Source of the DNA: Pantoea sp. 1.19
GTDB taxonomy: Bacteria; Pseudomonadota; Gammaproteobacteria; Enterobacterales; Enterobacteriaceae
Assembly (NCBI RefSeq): GCF_001922585.1
Contig: NZ_MRBS01000010.1
Coordinates: forward strand, 1-64,000
DNA: 64,000 bases
Reading direction: 5' to 3'
Shown: positions 52,742-62,906 of the stretch, piece after piece
Layout of the letters: each line of letters starts with the position of its first letter
Numbering within the stretch: the stretch's first letter is position 1
Notes under the pieces: generated by a model
What the model saw: only the letters and a program-made list of their open reading frames with translations
What the model was told of the DNA's origin: nothing
Database searches by the model: none
Translations under genes and position numbers: made by a program

Positions 52742-53617
52742 ATGCTCAGGCAGTATCGATGGCTTTTGGCAGCGTTGCTGCCTGCAGTGGCGCAGGCCCA
52801 GGAAGCGACCATTAAAGCAGTGCATGATGCCCCGGCAGTGCGCGGCAGCATTATTGCCAATATGTTGGAAAAGCACGATAACCCGTTTGTGCTCTATCCC
52901 TATGAAAATAACTACCTGCTTTACACCTATACCACCAACCTGAATAAAGACGCCATTGAGTCTTATGACTGGTCTAATGATGCGAAAAAAGATGAGGTGA
53001 AATTTCAGCTAAGCCTTGCCTTCCCACTGTGGCGCGGCATTTTGGGTGATAACTCGGTGCTGGGCGCCTCGTATACTCAACGATCCTGGTGGCAGCTGTC
53101 GAACCGCGGTGCTTCCTCACCGTTTCGTGAAACGGATTATGAACCGCAGGTTTTTCTGGGCTGGGCGACGGATTATCAGCTGGCCGGCTGGACGCTGCGT
53201 GATGTCGAGGTGGGCCTGAATCACCAGTCAAACGGCCGTGCGGATCCCACCTCGCGCAGCTGGAACCGCGTGTACGCACGTCTGATGGCGCAAAACGGCA
53301 ATTTCCTTGCGGAGGTCAAGCCGTGGTACCGTATTCCGGAAAGCGAGAGTAATGACGATAATCCCGATATCACAAAATATATGGGGTACTATCGACTGAA
53401 GCTGGGCTACATGGTCGGCGACAGTATTTTCAGCGTTCAGGGCAACTATAACTGGAACACCGGCTACGGCGGCGCGGAACTGGCCTGGAGCTATCCCATT
53501 AGCGAACACGTTCGCTTCTATACGCAAGTCTTCAGCGGCTACGGTGAGTCGCTGATCGATTACAACCATAACCAGACCCGTTTCGGTGTCGGCGTGACCC
53601 TCAACGATCTCTTTTGA
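52742..53617 (+). CDS. pldA: Outer-membrane phospholipase A
   Basis: A 291-residue beta-barrel phospholipase. Signal peptide MLRQYRWLLAALLPAVAQAQ (cleavage after AQA); catalytic motif LNHQSNGR with the active His-x-Ser; alternating strands ending ...VGVTLNDLF with a terminal Phe for BAM recognition. It removes mislocalised phospholipids from the outer leaflet. The ATG at 52742 starts the signal peptide; the frame to 52589 is rejected. Confidence 0.96.
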   Translation: MLRQYRWLLAALLPAVAQAQEATIKAVHDAPAVRGSIIANMLEKHDNPFVLYPYENNYLLYTYTTNLNKDAIESYDWSNDAKKDEVKFQLSLAFPLWRGILGDNSVLGASYTQRSWWQLSNRGASSPFRETDYEPQVFLGWATDYQLAGWTLRDVEVGLNHQSNGRADPTSRSWNRVYARLMAQNGNFLAEVKPWYRIPESESNDDNPDITKYMGYYRLKLGYMVGDSIFSVQGNYNWNTGYGGAELAWSYPISEHVRFYTQVFSGYGESLIDYNHNQTRFGVGVTLNDLF

Positions 53618-53652
53618 TCGCACATCGCCTGCCCGATACCGGGCAGGCAAAC

Positions 53653-55497
53653 ATGGAATTCAATGTAGTGTCAACGGCGTCAGTACTCAATCAGGATACC
53701 CTCGCGCACCAGGTGCTGCGCGATACCTTCGGCTATCAGCAATTTCGTCCCGGGCAGCAGGCGATCATTGAGACCGCGCTGGCGGGCAGGGATTGCCTGG
53801 TCGTCATGCCAACCGGCGGCGGCAAGTCGCTCTGTTATCAGGTACCGGCGCTGGTTCGTGAAGGATTGACGCTGGTGGTTTCACCGCTCATCTCCCTGAT
53901 GAAAGATCAGGTCGATCAGCTGCTGGCTAACGGTGTGGCCGCGGCCTGTCTTAACTCAACGCAAACTCGCGAAGCGCAGATGGCGGTGATGGACGGCTGT
54001 CGCCGCGGCGAAATTAAATTGCTCTATATCGCGCCCGAGCGGCTGATGATGGATAACTTCATCGAGCGCATATCGGCCTGGCAACTGGCGATGCTGGCGG
54101 TGGATGAAGCGCACTGCATCTCGCAGTGGGGACATGACTTCCGGCCAGAATACGGTGCGCTGGGACAGTTACGGCAGCGCCTGCCTCAGCTGCCAATCAT
54201 GGCGCTCACCGCGACTGCGGATGAAACCACCCGCCATGATATCGCCCGCCTGCTCGATCTGCGCGATCCGCTGGTTCAGATTAGCAGTTTTGACCGCCCA
54301 AATATTCGCTATACGCTGGTGGAAAAATTCAAACCGACCGATCAGCTGATGCGATACGTACAGGATCAGCGCGGTAAGTGCGGCATTATTTATTGCAACA
54401 GTCGGGCCAAGGTGGAGGACACCGCCGCGCGTTTGCAGAGCCGCGGTATCAGCGTGGGTGCTTACCATGCGGGGCTGGATGCGCCGGTGCGGGCGCGAGT
54501 GCAGGAGGCGTTTCAGCGTGATGACCTACAAATCGTTGTTGCCACGGTGGCGTTTGGTATGGGCATCAATAAGCCTAACGTGCGCTTCGTGGTCCACTTT
54601 GACATTCCACGTAACATAGAATCTTATTACCAGGAGACGGGGCGCGCCGGACGTGATGGCCTGCCGGCGGAGGCGCTGCTGTTTTACGATCCGGCCGATA
54701 TGGCCTGGTTACGCCGTTGCCTGGAGGAGAAGCCGCCCGGACAACTGCTGGACATTGAGCGGCATAAACTTAACGCGATGGGGGCTTTTGCCGAAGCGCA
54801 AACCTGTCGGCGCCTGGTACTGCTCAACTACTTTGGTGAAGGCCGGCAACAGCCGTGCGGTAACTGTGACATCTGTCTGGATCCGCCGCGTCGCTACGAT
54901 GGCCTGGCTGAGGCGCAGAAGGCGCTGTCAACGATTTATCGCGTGGGGCAGCGATTTGGCATGGGCTACATCGTTGAGGTTCTGCGCGGGGCGAACAATC
55001 AGCGTATCCGTGAGTTACAGCACGATAAGCTGGCCGTATATGGCCTCGGGCGGGAACAGACCCACGAGTACTGGGTCAGCGTCATTCGCCAGCTGATACA
55101 CCTCGGACTGGTGACGCAGAATATCGCTATGCATTCGGCGCTGCAGCTGACCGAAGCGGCACGCCCGGTATTACGCGGCGAGATGCCGCTGATGTTGGCC
55201 GTGCCACGTCTGGTGGCGCTGAAAACCAAAGGCAGCTCGGCCAAATCCTTCGGCGGTAACTACGATCGTAAGCTGTTTGCCAAGCTGCGTAAGCTGCGCA
55301 AAGCCATTGCTGACGAAGAGAACATTCCGCCGTACGTGGTGTTCAATGACGCCACGCTGATTGAAATGGCGGAGCAGATGCCGCTCAGCGCGGCTGAAAT
55401 GCTGAGCGTGAATGGCGTCGGCAGCCGCAAACTCGAGCGCTTTGGCAAACCTTTTATGGTGATGATTCGCGAGCACGTCGATGGCGATGAGGACTGA
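53653..55497 (+). CDS. recQ: ATP-dependent DNA helicase RecQ
   Basis: A 614-residue SF2 3'-5' helicase of the RecF recombination pathway. Motifs: FGYQQFRPGQQ (motif 0), MPTGGGKSLCYQ, VDEAHCISQWGHDFR, QETGRAGRDG; zinc cysteines in LNYFGEGRQQPCGNCDICL; and a C-terminal HRDC domain near YVVFNDATLIEMAEQMP. Start uncertain: ATG 53653 or GTG 53668; the frame to 53614 overlaps pldA. Confidence 0.96.
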   Translation: MEFNVVSTASVLNQDTLAHQVLRDTFGYQQFRPGQQAIIETALAGRDCLVVMPTGGGKSLCYQVPALVREGLTLVVSPLISLMKDQVDQLLANGVAAACLNSTQTREAQMAVMDGCRRGEIKLLYIAPERLMMDNFIERISAWQLAMLAVDEAHCISQWGHDFRPEYGALGQLRQRLPQLPIMALTATADETTRHDIARLLDLRDPLVQISSFDRPNIRYTLVEKFKPTDQLMRYVQDQRGKCGIIYCNSRAKVEDTAARLQSRGISVGAYHAGLDAPVRARVQEAFQRDDLQIVVATVAFGMGINKPNVRFVVHFDIPRNIESYYQETGRAGRDGLPAEALLFYDPADMAWLRRCLEEKPPGQLLDIERHKLNAMGAFAEAQTCRRLVLLNYFGEGRQQPCGNCDICLDPPRRYDGLAEAQKALSTIYRVGQRFGMGYIVEVLRGANNQRIRELQHDKLAVYGLGREQTHEYWVSVIRQLIHLGLVTQNIAMHSALQLTEAARPVLRGEMPLMLAVPRLVALKTKGSSAKSFGGNYDRKLFAKLRKLRKAIADEENIPPYVVFNDATLIEMAEQMPLSAAEMLSVNGVGSRKLERFGKPFMVMIREHVDGDED

Positions 55498-55530
55498 TTC
55501 TTCGGTTCAATATCCTGAGGGCAATGAACA

Positions 55531-56154
55531 ATGTTGATGCTTTTCCTGACCGTGGCATTCGTCCACCTGCTGGCACTGATGAGCCCAGGGCCGGACTTCT
55601 TTTTTGTTTCCCAGATCGCCGCCAGTCGCTCCCGAAAAGAGGCCATGCTGGGGGTGGTAGGGATAACCTTGGGCATCGTAGTCTGGGCGGGCGTGGCGCT
55701 GATGGGGCTGCACTTGATCCTGCAAAAAATGGCCTGGCTGCATCAAATTATTATGGTGGGGGGCGGGCTCTATTTGCTGTGGATGGGGGGGCAGTTACTG
55801 CGCTCGGCGCGCCATCTGCATCGGCATCCACCGCAGGACGAGGCAGCAAGAGTGCTGCCGCAGGGCGGCCGAAGCTTTCTTAAAGGGTTTTTGACCAATG
55901 TCTCGAACCCCAAAGCGGTCATTTACTTCGGCAGCGTCTTTTCTCTGTTTGTGGGCGACAGCGTGGGCACAGGGGAGCGCTGGGGTCTGTTTATGCTGAT
56001 CATTGGCGAAACGTTCATGTGGTTTAGCATTGTGGCGGTGGTATTTGCGCTGCCGGCGATGCGCCGCGGATATCAGCGAATGGCGAAATGGGTAGATGGC
56101 GTTGCCGGCGTTCTGTTCGCCGGCTTCGGTATCCACCTGATACTGTCTCGATAA
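55531..56154 (+). CDS. rhtC: Threonine exporter RhtC
   Basis: A 207-residue LysE/RhtB-family exporter with about six helices. The N-terminal MSPGPDFFFVSQIA and the mid-protein KGFLTNVSNPKAVIYFGSVFS motifs are typical. E. coli RhtC exports threonine. Convergent with rhtB, as in E. coli. Confidence 0.94.
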   Translation: MLMLFLTVAFVHLLALMSPGPDFFFVSQIAASRSRKEAMLGVVGITLGIVVWAGVALMGLHLILQKMAWLHQIIMVGGGLYLLWMGGQLLRSARHLHRHPPQDEAARVLPQGGRSFLKGFLTNVSNPKAVIYFGSVFSLFVGDSVGTGERWGLFMLIIGETFMWFSIVAVVFALPAMRRGYQRMAKWVDGVAGVLFAGFGIHLILSR

Positions 56155-56161
56155 TCGCGCG

Positions 56162-56785
56162 TCAGGCCACGCGCCGCGCCGTGGCCAGCAGTGCACCGAT
56201 GGTCATGAACAGGCCACCAAAAATGCGATTAAGCAGTTTCATTTGCCGCGGGCCTCTTATCCAGCCAGCGATGCGCGTTGCCAGCGTGGCGTAGCCTATC
56301 ATTACGACCACATCGACCACCACGGTGGTGACGCCAAGCACCAGATACTGCGCGGCCAGTGGCCGATCGGGCGAAATAAACTGCGGAAATAGCGCCGCCA
56401 GAAATACAATGCTTTTCGGGTTGGTCAGATTGACCAACACAGCCCGTTGAAACAGGCGACGGCGCGGCAGCGAGGTCGCAACGGCGTTCAGATCGATCGA
56501 GCCGGCCGCCCGCCACTGCTGGATACCCAGCCAAATCAGATAGGCTGCGCCGGCCCATTTTAAGATTTCAAACGCCAGCAGCGACTGCGAGAACAGCGCG
56601 CCCAGGCCGATACCGACCAGCACGATGTGCGCGGCGAGTCCCACCTGTAATCCGGTAATCGAGGCGGTTGTGCCGCGGTAGCCATGGCTGATGCCAGTAC
56701 TCATGGTATTAATGGCGCCGGAACCCGGCGACAGGCTAAGAATAGCGGTGGTAAGTAAGTAGGTTAACCACCATTCGAGTGTCAT
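56162..56785 (-). CDS. rhtB: Homoserine/homoserine lactone exporter RhtB
   Basis: A 207-residue LysE-family exporter paralogous to RhtC ([38 protein letters not shown]). E. coli RhtB gives resistance to homoserine and homoserine lactone. The ATG at 56785 follows AGGGAG; the frame to 56866 runs into the pldB start region. Confidence 0.94.
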   Translation of the reverse strand: MTLEWWLTYLLTTAILSLSPGSGAINTMSTGISHGYRGTTASITGLQVGLAAHIVLVGIGLGALFSQSLLAFEILKWAGAAYLIWLGIQQWRAAGSIDLNAVATSLPRRRLFQRAVLVNLTNPKSIVFLAALFPQFISPDRPLAAQYLVLGVTTVVVDVVVMIGYATLATRIAGWIRGPRQMKLLNRIFGGLFMTIGALLATARRVA

Positions 56786-56864
56786 GGTAACGCTCCCTGC
56801 ACAGACTGAACTGTGACACAATACGACAGTTATTTCGGCAACGCACCAGGTTGAAAGAAAAACC

Positions 56865-57860
56865 ATGAAAACACCGTCTCCGCCGTGGCTAACGCGCGAA
56901 AAAGCCTTTGCGGCCTTTGCGACCGGTCCCCTGTTGGATTTCTGGCAGCAGCGTGAGGAACGACACTTTACCGGCGTGGACGATGTCCCCGTTCACTATG
57001 TCTGTCTGCGCAATCCGGTGCATGACAAAGTGATCCTGCTGAGTCCGGGTCGAATTGAAAGCTATGTCAAATACCCGGAACTGGCGTGGGATTTGTTTCA
57101 ACTTGGCTACGATGTGGTGATCATCGATCACCGTGGACAGGGCCGATCCGGCCGCCTGCTGGCTGATGCGCATCGGGGCCACGTACTGCGTTTCGGGGAC
57201 TACGTCAGCGATCTGTGGACGCTGTGGCAACGGGAGATCGATCTGCCGCGCTATCGCCGCCGCTTCGGGCTGGCGCATTCAATGGGCGGGGCGATCATGG
57301 CCAGCATGCTGATCGCGGAGCGTCGGCCGTTTGACGCCGTGGTTCTCGCTTCGCCGATGCTGGGAATAAACCTGCCAATGCCGCGCTGGATGGCCAATCG
57401 CGTTCTGGAGTGGGCCGAGCAGCGTCCCGCGGTGCGTGACGGTTACGCGCTGGGAACCGGGCGCTGGCAGGCGCGCCCTTTTGCGATCAATACCCTCACC
57501 CATAGCTGGGAGCGCTACCGGCGTAGCCAGCGCTTCTACGCCGACGATCCGACGCTGCGCGTGGGCGGGCCGACCTATCACTGGGTGCGGGAGAGCGTGC
57601 AGGCCGGGGATGCATTACTGGCGGAAGCTGGCCGCATTAAAACCCCGCTGCTGCTGCTGCAGGCGGAAGAAGAACGGGTAGTTGCCAATGTGGCACAGGA
57701 CCGTTTTTGTCAGCAGATGGTGGCGGGCGGCGGCCCCTGTGAAGGCGGTAAACCGCTGATTATCCGCGGCGCGCGCCACGAAATCCTGTTTGAACAAGAT
57801 GCCATGCGTGCAGAAGCGCTGACGGCCATCGCGACGTTTTATGCCCGCTTCCACGCATAA
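56865..57860 (+). CDS. pldB: Lysophospholipase L2
   Basis: A 331-residue alpha/beta hydrolase. The nucleophile elbow is LAHSMGGAI, with [14 protein letters not shown]-like and [12 protein letters not shown] segments and the catalytic His near GARHEILFE. It degrades lysophospholipids at the inner membrane, complementing PldA. Followed by yigL. Confidence 0.95.
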   Translation: MKTPSPPWLTREKAFAAFATGPLLDFWQQREERHFTGVDDVPVHYVCLRNPVHDKVILLSPGRIESYVKYPELAWDLFQLGYDVVIIDHRGQGRSGRLLADAHRGHVLRFGDYVSDLWTLWQREIDLPRYRRRFGLAHSMGGAIMASMLIAERRPFDAVVLASPMLGINLPMPRWMANRVLEWAEQRPAVRDGYALGTGRWQARPFAINTLTHSWERYRRSQRFYADDPTLRVGGPTYHWVRESVQAGDALLAEAGRIKTPLLLLQAEEERVVANVAQDRFCQQMVAGGGPCEGGKPLIIRGARHEILFEQDAMRAEALTAIATFYARFHA

Positions 57861-57899
57861 TGTTTAATTTTATGACCGATATCTGAGGGTGAATTTTCC

Positions 57900-58700
57900 A
57901 TGTATCACGTTGTTGCTTCTGACCTCGACGGCACGCTGCTGTCACCCGACCATCGCCTGACGCCCTTTACGAAAGAGACGCTGCAGCGGCTGACGCAGCA
58001 GGATGTGCACTTTGTGTTTGCCACCGGCCGTCACCACATCGACGTCAGCCAGATGCGTGATAACCTTGATATTGACGCGTATATGATCACTTCTAACGGC
58101 GCGCGGGTACACAATATGGCCGGCGAACTGATTTTCAGCCATAACCTGGAACCGGAGATCGCTCGGGATCTGTTTGGCATGCTCTATCACGATCCGGCGA
58201 TTCACACCAATGTGTACCGCGACGATGAGTGGTTTCTCTGCCGCCATCGTCCCGAGGAAGCACACTTCTTTCAGGAGTCCGAGTTTCACTATCAGCTGTT
58301 CGATCCGGCGTCGCTGCCCACGGATGGCATCAGTAAGGTCTTTTTCATTTGTGATGATCCGGAACGGTTGCTGCCGGTGGAGCAGGCGATTGTCGCGCGC
58401 TGGGGCGATCGCGTTAACGCCAGCTTTTCATTTCCCACCTGTCTGGAGGTGATGGCGGGCGGCGTGTCAAAAGGACATGCGCTGGAGGAAGTGGCGAAGC
58501 TGCTGGGCTACGGCCTGCAGGAGTGTATTGCCTTCGGCGATGGCCTGAATGATAAAGAGATGCTGGCGATGGCGGGGAAGGGCTGCATTATGCATAACGC
58601 GCATCAGCGGCTGAAGGATACGCTACCGGAGCTGGAAGTGATTGGTAGCAATGCCGATGAGGCAGTACCGCACTATCTGCAAAAGCTGTTTGCCGTATAA
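57900..58700 (+). CDS. yigL: HAD phosphatase YigL (sugar phosphate / PLP phosphatase)
   Basis: A 266-residue Cof-type HAD phosphatase: nucleophile in SDLDGTLLSP, lysine and acidic motifs in GGVSKGHALEEVAKLLG and FGDGLNDKEML. In Salmonella and E. coli YigL dephosphorylates sugar phosphates; its mRNA is stabilised by SgrS during glucose-phosphate stress within pldB-yigL. The same pldB-yigL order is kept here. Confidence 0.94.
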   Translation: MYHVVASDLDGTLLSPDHRLTPFTKETLQRLTQQDVHFVFATGRHHIDVSQMRDNLDIDAYMITSNGARVHNMAGELIFSHNLEPEIARDLFGMLYHDPAIHTNVYRDDEWFLCRHRPEEAHFFQESEFHYQLFDPASLPTDGISKVFFICDDPERLLPVEQAIVARWGDRVNASFSFPTCLEVMAGGVSKGHALEEVAKLLGYGLQECIAFGDGLNDKEMLAMAGKGCIMHNAHQRLKDTLPELEVIGSNADEAVPHYLQKLFAV

Positions 58701-58705
58701 ATAGT

Positions 58706-58737
58706 CAGGCGCGGATCCCTGTGGGACGCCGCGCCTG
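58706..58737. terminator. Hairpin between convergent yigL and glpQ
   Basis: CAGGCGCGG and CCGCGCCTG form an outer stem around an inner TCCC/GGGA stem. There is no T-run, but it sits between two convergent stop codons and likely defines both 3' ends. Confidence 0.5.
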
Positions 58738-58742
58738 GGATG

Positions 58743-59801
58743 TTACGGGCGTTGCTGCTGCAGGAACTGCACGGCTTTGTCCGGGAAGTCGGTAAACAGC
58801 CCTTCGACGTTGGCCTGATTGTAGAGCGCGTCGTACAGCTGATTAACGTCGGTTGCCCACGGCGGCAACTGGTCGGCACGTACCGTGTACGGATGGATCG
58901 TCAGCTTGCTGGCGTGCGCCGCGGCGGCCATCGGGGTCATCCGCAGGTGACCGGGCGTGCTCTCTTTTTCGACCAGCATGTGGTAGTCAGGGCCAATTCC
59001 GTCCACTACCCGGGCGAGTTTCGGCATTGCGTCCGGTTTGAACATCCAGTCATAGTCGTAATTGACCCACTGGCCGTTCCTCAACTCCTGCGTTTCTTCC
59101 CAGTCGGTGTAAGCAATCAGCTGCACCAGCTTAAGATCCATGCCCAGTTTCGGCTCCAGCTCCTGCTTGATGCGCTGAAGTTCGTTAAAGTCGAAACACT
59201 GCAGCCAGACGTTATCCTCTTTCCCCTGATATCCGTACTGCTTGAGTACCTTCAATACCTGGGCAGAGATATCTTTGCCCTCTTTGCGGTGGAACCAGGG
59301 CGCTTTTATCTCCGGATAGAGTCCGATATTTTTACCCGTCGAGTGGTTCAGACCTTGCACGAACTCAATCTCTTCTTCAAACGTATGCACGCGGAAGTCC
59401 GATTTACCCATGGGAAAACGACCGGGAAAAGTTTGTACCCGTTTGCCGTTTTCCAGGGTAAAGCCTTCGGTAAACTTCAGGCTTTTGATCTCAGGCAGTG
59501 TGAAGTCAATGGCATAATAGCGACCATCTTTGCGCGCACGATTGGGGAAACGTTCGGCAACATCGGTCACCCGATCGAGATAATGGTCGTGGAGCACCAC
59601 CAGGCGATCGTCTTTGGTCATCACCAAATCTTGTTCGAGAAAGTCGGCTCCCTGGGCATAGGCCATGGCCTTAGCCGGCAGCGTGTGTTCCGGTAAGTAA
59701 CCGCTGGCTCCGCGGTGGGCGATCACCACCTTGCCGTGGGGGTCGGCGCTGGCCGCCATTGAGGCGGCCAGCAACGTCAGAGCAATGACGGGTTTAAACA
59801 T
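58743..59801 (-). CDS. glpQ: Periplasmic glycerophosphodiester phosphodiesterase
   Basis: A 352-residue secreted phosphodiesterase. Signal peptide MFKPVIALTLLAASMAASAD; catalytic motif IAHRGASGYLPEHT and metal-binding EQDLVMTKDDRLVVLHDHYLDR. It releases glycerol-3-phosphate from phospholipid head groups for uptake by GlpT. Second gene of the glpT-glpQ operon, 20 bases after glpT. In E. coli glpTQ lies elsewhere. Confidence 0.96.
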   Translation of the reverse strand: MFKPVIALTLLAASMAASADPHGKVVIAHRGASGYLPEHTLPAKAMAYAQGADFLEQDLVMTKDDRLVVLHDHYLDRVTDVAERFPNRARKDGRYYAIDFTLPEIKSLKFTEGFTLENGKRVQTFPGRFPMGKSDFRVHTFEEEIEFVQGLNHSTGKNIGLYPEIKAPWFHRKEGKDISAQVLKVLKQYGYQGKEDNVWLQCFDFNELQRIKQELEPKLGMDLKLVQLIAYTDWEETQELRNGQWVNYDYDWMFKPDAMPKLARVVDGIGPDYHMLVEKESTPGHLRMTPMAAAAHASKLTIHPYTVRADQLPPWATDVNQLYDALYNQANVEGLFTDFPDKAVQFLQQQRP

Positions 59802-59821
59802 CTTCTCCCTCCACCTGGGTG

Positions 59822-61168
59822 TTACGCCTGGTTCAGTTGACGTTTGTGTTTGGATTCGTTGAGCATGGTCAGGATCAACAGGATTACCGCCAGTACGCAG
59901 CCGGCAATCATTACTATAAAGCCGCCGTTCCAGCCAAAGTAATCCACGGTATAACCCACGATGGCGCTGGCCGCGACCGACCCGCCCAGGTAACCGAACA
60001 GGCCGGTAAAGCCCGCTGCCGTCCCGGCCGCTTTCTTCGGTGCCAGCTCCAGCGCGTGCAGGCCGATTAGCATCACCGGACCGTAAATCAGGAAGCCAAT
60101 CACAATCATACAGGCCATATCCACGCCGGGATTACCGGCCGGGTTCATCCAGTAGACGACGGTGGCAATGGTCACCAGAGTCATAAAGAATACGCCGGTG
60201 GCGCCGCGGTTACCTTTGAACACTTTGTCAGACATCCAGCCACACAACAGCGTGCCTGGGATACCGGCATACTCGTAGAAGAAATAGGCCCAGGAGGACT
60301 TATCCAGCGTGAAGTGCTTCACTTCTTTCAGATAAGTGGGTGACCAGTCGAGGATGCCGTAGCGCAGCAGGTAGACAAACACGTTGGCCAGCGCGATATA
60401 CCACAGCAGTTTGTTTGGCAACACGTACTGCATGAAGATCTGTTTGGCGGTCAGTTCTTCTTCGTGTTTGGCGTCATAGTCGGCCGGATAATCGTTTTTA
60501 TACTCTTCAATGGGTGGCAAACCGCAGGACTGCGGCGTATCTCGCATCAGAGCAAAGGCGATGATCGCGATAATTATTGCGCCGAAAGCCGGCATATAGA
60601 GCGCCGCTTTCCAGTCGTTAAACCACGCCATGCCCAGCAGGAACAGCAAGGGAGGAATGCCGCCGCCTACGTTGTGCGCGCAGTTCCACACTGACACCAC
60701 GCCACCGCGCTCTTTCTGCGACCACCAGTGCACCATGGTGCGGCCACACGGTGGCCAGCCCATGCCCTGGAACCAACCGCACAGGAACAGCAGCACGAAC
60801 ATCACCATAATGCTGGATGTTGCCCAAGGCACAAAGCCCATAAACAGCATCACACAGGCGGCGAGTATCAGTCCGGCCGGCAGAAACACGCGCGGGTTCG
60901 AGCGGTCTGACACCGATCCCATGATGAATTTAGAAAAGCCGTAAGCGATGGAGATGCCTGACAGGGCAAAGCCGAGATCGCCGCGTGAGAAGCCTTGTTC
61001 GACCAGGTAAGGCATCGCCAGCGCAAAGTTCTTACGCACCAGATAATAGGCGGCGTAACCAAAGAAGATCCCCAGAAAGATCTGCCAGCGCAGACGGCGA
61101 TACAGCGGATCAACGCGATCCGCCGCAACGCGCGGCTGATGGGCAGCAGGTTTAAAGATACTCAGCAT
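59822..61168 (-). CDS. glpT: Glycerol-3-phosphate:phosphate antiporter
   Basis: A 448-residue major facilitator with 12 helices ([32 protein letters not shown] start, GLFGYLGGS). It imports sn-glycerol-3-phosphate in exchange for phosphate and is also the uptake route for fosfomycin. A CRP site lies upstream at 61304. GlpR half-sites may be present around 61340-61390 (TTCGTTC-like) but I cannot define them. Confidence 0.96.
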   Translation of the reverse strand: MLSIFKPAAHQPRVAADRVDPLYRRLRWQIFLGIFFGYAAYYLVRKNFALAMPYLVEQGFSRGDLGFALSGISIAYGFSKFIMGSVSDRSNPRVFLPAGLILAACVMLFMGFVPWATSSIMVMFVLLFLCGWFQGMGWPPCGRTMVHWWSQKERGGVVSVWNCAHNVGGGIPPLLFLLGMAWFNDWKAALYMPAFGAIIIAIIAFALMRDTPQSCGLPPIEEYKNDYPADYDAKHEEELTAKQIFMQYVLPNKLLWYIALANVFVYLLRYGILDWSPTYLKEVKHFTLDKSSWAYFFYEYAGIPGTLLCGWMSDKVFKGNRGATGVFFMTLVTIATVVYWMNPAGNPGVDMACMIVIGFLIYGPVMLIGLHALELAPKKAAGTAAGFTGLFGYLGGSVAASAIVGYTVDYFGWNGGFIVMIAGCVLAVILLILTMLNESKHKRQLNQA

Positions 61169-61303
61169 GTTGCCTCCAATGGCACGGTGCAGTTGTTGTT
61201 GTATCGCCGGAATGGCGGTTGGCGAGAATGTTACAGTTTTATTACATTCGCGCCACCGCTTGCGTCATTTTTGTGATATTTCGCGCACGGAATAGTTAAT
61301 TAA

Positions 61304-61319
61304 TGTGATTAAAATCACG
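61304..61319. promoter_or_regulatory. CRP site between glpT and bioP
   Basis: TGTGA-TTAAAA-TCACG matches the CRP dyad at 9 of 10 positions. It lies 135 bases before glpT, a CRP-dependent gene in E. coli. A second half-matching TGTGA lies at 61272. The rest of the 296-base gap is AT-rich. Confidence 0.75.
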
Positions 61320-61464
61320 AAATTTTTTTTTGTCAGCCGAAATTCTTTCGTTTTATGCGTGTTTTCGTTCTTTTCTGTTCGTTTTGCCGCTGTGCTAAAA
61401 TGCGGGCGAACTGTCGACGTGAATTGGGTAAACTGTCGCCCCTTTTTGCGAGAGATAGGCTGTC

Positions 61465-62340
61465 GTGGCGTTACTGATTATTACCACCCTTTTGTGGGCG
61501 TTTTCGTTTAGTTTGATTGGCGAGTATCTGGCAGGACAGGTCGACAGCGGTTTTGCCGTGCTGGTCAGGCTGCTGCTGGCGGCGGCGGTATTCTTGCCGT
61601 TTCTGCGCTGGCGCGGGCAGCGCGCCTCGACGCTACTGCTTTATATGAGCGTCGGTGCACTGCAGCTGGGGATCATGTACCTGCTGAGTTTTGAAGCCTA
61701 TCTGTATCTCAGCGTCTCGGAGTTTTTGCTGTTTACGGTGATGACGCCGCTGTATATCACGCTTATCTATGATCTGCTCAGCCGGCGCCGGCTGCGCTGG
61801 AGCTATGCGTTGAGCGCCGGACTGGCGGTACTGGGCGCGGCGATTATCCGGTATGACCACGTTAGCGAACACTTTTGGCTGGGGCTGTTGCTGGTACAGC
61901 TGGCTAATATTTGCTTTGCCATTGGCATGGTCGGCTATAAGCGTCTGCAGGAAACGCGGCCAATGCCGCAGCATCAGGCATTTTCCTGGTTCTACCTTGG
62001 CGCGGTTGCGGTTGCAATAATCGCCTGGCTGCTATGGGGCAACGCGCAAAAACTGCCGACCACCGGATTGCAGTGGGGCATCCTCATCTGGCTGGGCGTG
62101 GTAGCTTCTGGCCTGGGCTATTTTATGTGGAACTACGGGGCCACTCAGGTAGACGCCGGCACGCTGGGGATCATGAACAATATGCACGTCCCGGCCGGAT
62201 TACTGGTGAACCTCGCTATCTGGCAACAGCAGCCGCACTGGAGCAGCTTTATCCTCGGTGCGGCGGTGATTATGGCTTCGCTCTGGGTTCATCGCCGTTG
62301 GATTGTTGCACCAGCGGCGCCGCGATCCTCGTCGCGCTAG
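61465..62340 (+). CDS. bioP: Biotin transporter YigM/BioP
   Basis: A 291-residue ten-helix drug/metabolite-superfamily carrier, very close to E. coli YigM (MALLIITTLLWAFSFSLIGE; IRYDHVSEHFWLGLLLVQLANICFAIGMVGYK is the long conserved stretch). YigM is the high-affinity biotin transporter of E. coli. It starts with GTG at 61465. In E. coli it is next to metR; here yehS lies between. Confidence 0.93.
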   Translation: MALLIITTLLWAFSFSLIGEYLAGQVDSGFAVLVRLLLAAAVFLPFLRWRGQRASTLLLYMSVGALQLGIMYLLSFEAYLYLSVSEFLLFTVMTPLYITLIYDLLSRRRLRWSYALSAGLAVLGAAIIRYDHVSEHFWLGLLLVQLANICFAIGMVGYKRLQETRPMPQHQAFSWFYLGAVAVAIIAWLLWGNAQKLPTTGLQWGILIWLGVVASGLGYFMWNYGATQVDAGTLGIMNNMHVPAGLLVNLAIWQQQPHWSSFILGAAVIMASLWVHRRWIVAPAAPRSSSR

Positions 62341-62349
62341 CGTAATGAT

Positions 62350-62371
62350 CGCCTCCGTCAGTGCGGAGGCG
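62350..62371. terminator. Hairpin between convergent bioP and yehS
   Basis: CGCCTCCG/CGGAGGCG with a TCAGTG loop, between two stop codons. No T-run follows; a bidirectional 3'-end signal is likely. Confidence 0.55.
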
Positions 62372-62377
62372 CATCCG

Positions 62378-62857
62378 TCAGGCGTTTTTAGCCCCGCCCG
62401 GACGCAGGGTGAGGGTTAAGCCTTTCAGGAAGTTACGCAGGATCTGATCGCCGCATTCACGGTAGTTTTTATGGTCCGGTTTACGGAATATTGCGCCAAT
62501 TTCTGCCTGCGATACCGTAAAGTTCGCTTTTTGCAGAATCTGTGGGATGTCAGTGGTTTTCAGGTCAAACGCGATGCGCAGCTTTTTCAGAAAGACCGTG
62601 TTATTCATTTTGCGCTCGACGGAAGGCGTTGGCGCATCGTCGCTTTTACCGCGGCGATGATAAATTAATCCGTTGAGAAAGTAGCCCATCAGTACATCAG
62701 GGCAGAGGCGAAACGCCGCATCCTCATCTTTCTTCAGCCAGGCATGCACATCCGTTTGCGGCACGTCGCAGCCGGCCAGCGCAAAAATCGCCACCATTTT
62801 GGCATCGCTCAGGTCAAGCATGTAGCGCACGCTGCGCAGGATATCGTTGTTGGTCAT
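62378..62857 (-). CDS. yehS: DUF1456 protein YehS
   Basis: A 159-residue DUF1456 protein with two similar halves (DILRSVRYMLDLSDAKMVAIF... and FLKKLRIAFDLKTTDIPQIL...), each a small helical domain, ending DHKNYRECGDQILRNFLKGL. The function is unknown. In E. coli yehS is at a distant locus; here it is 49 bases downstream of metR on the same strand. Confidence 0.9.
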   Translation of the reverse strand: MTNNDILRSVRYMLDLSDAKMVAIFALAGCDVPQTDVHAWLKKDEDAAFRLCPDVLMGYFLNGLIYHRRGKSDDAPTPSVERKMNNTVFLKKLRIAFDLKTTDIPQILQKANFTVSQAEIGAIFRKPDHKNYRECGDQILRNFLKGLTLTLRPGGAKNA

Positions 62858-62906
62858 GGAAAGCAGGTCTTCGGGTCAGTCAACAGACCGCGCAGTATAC
62901 GGGATT

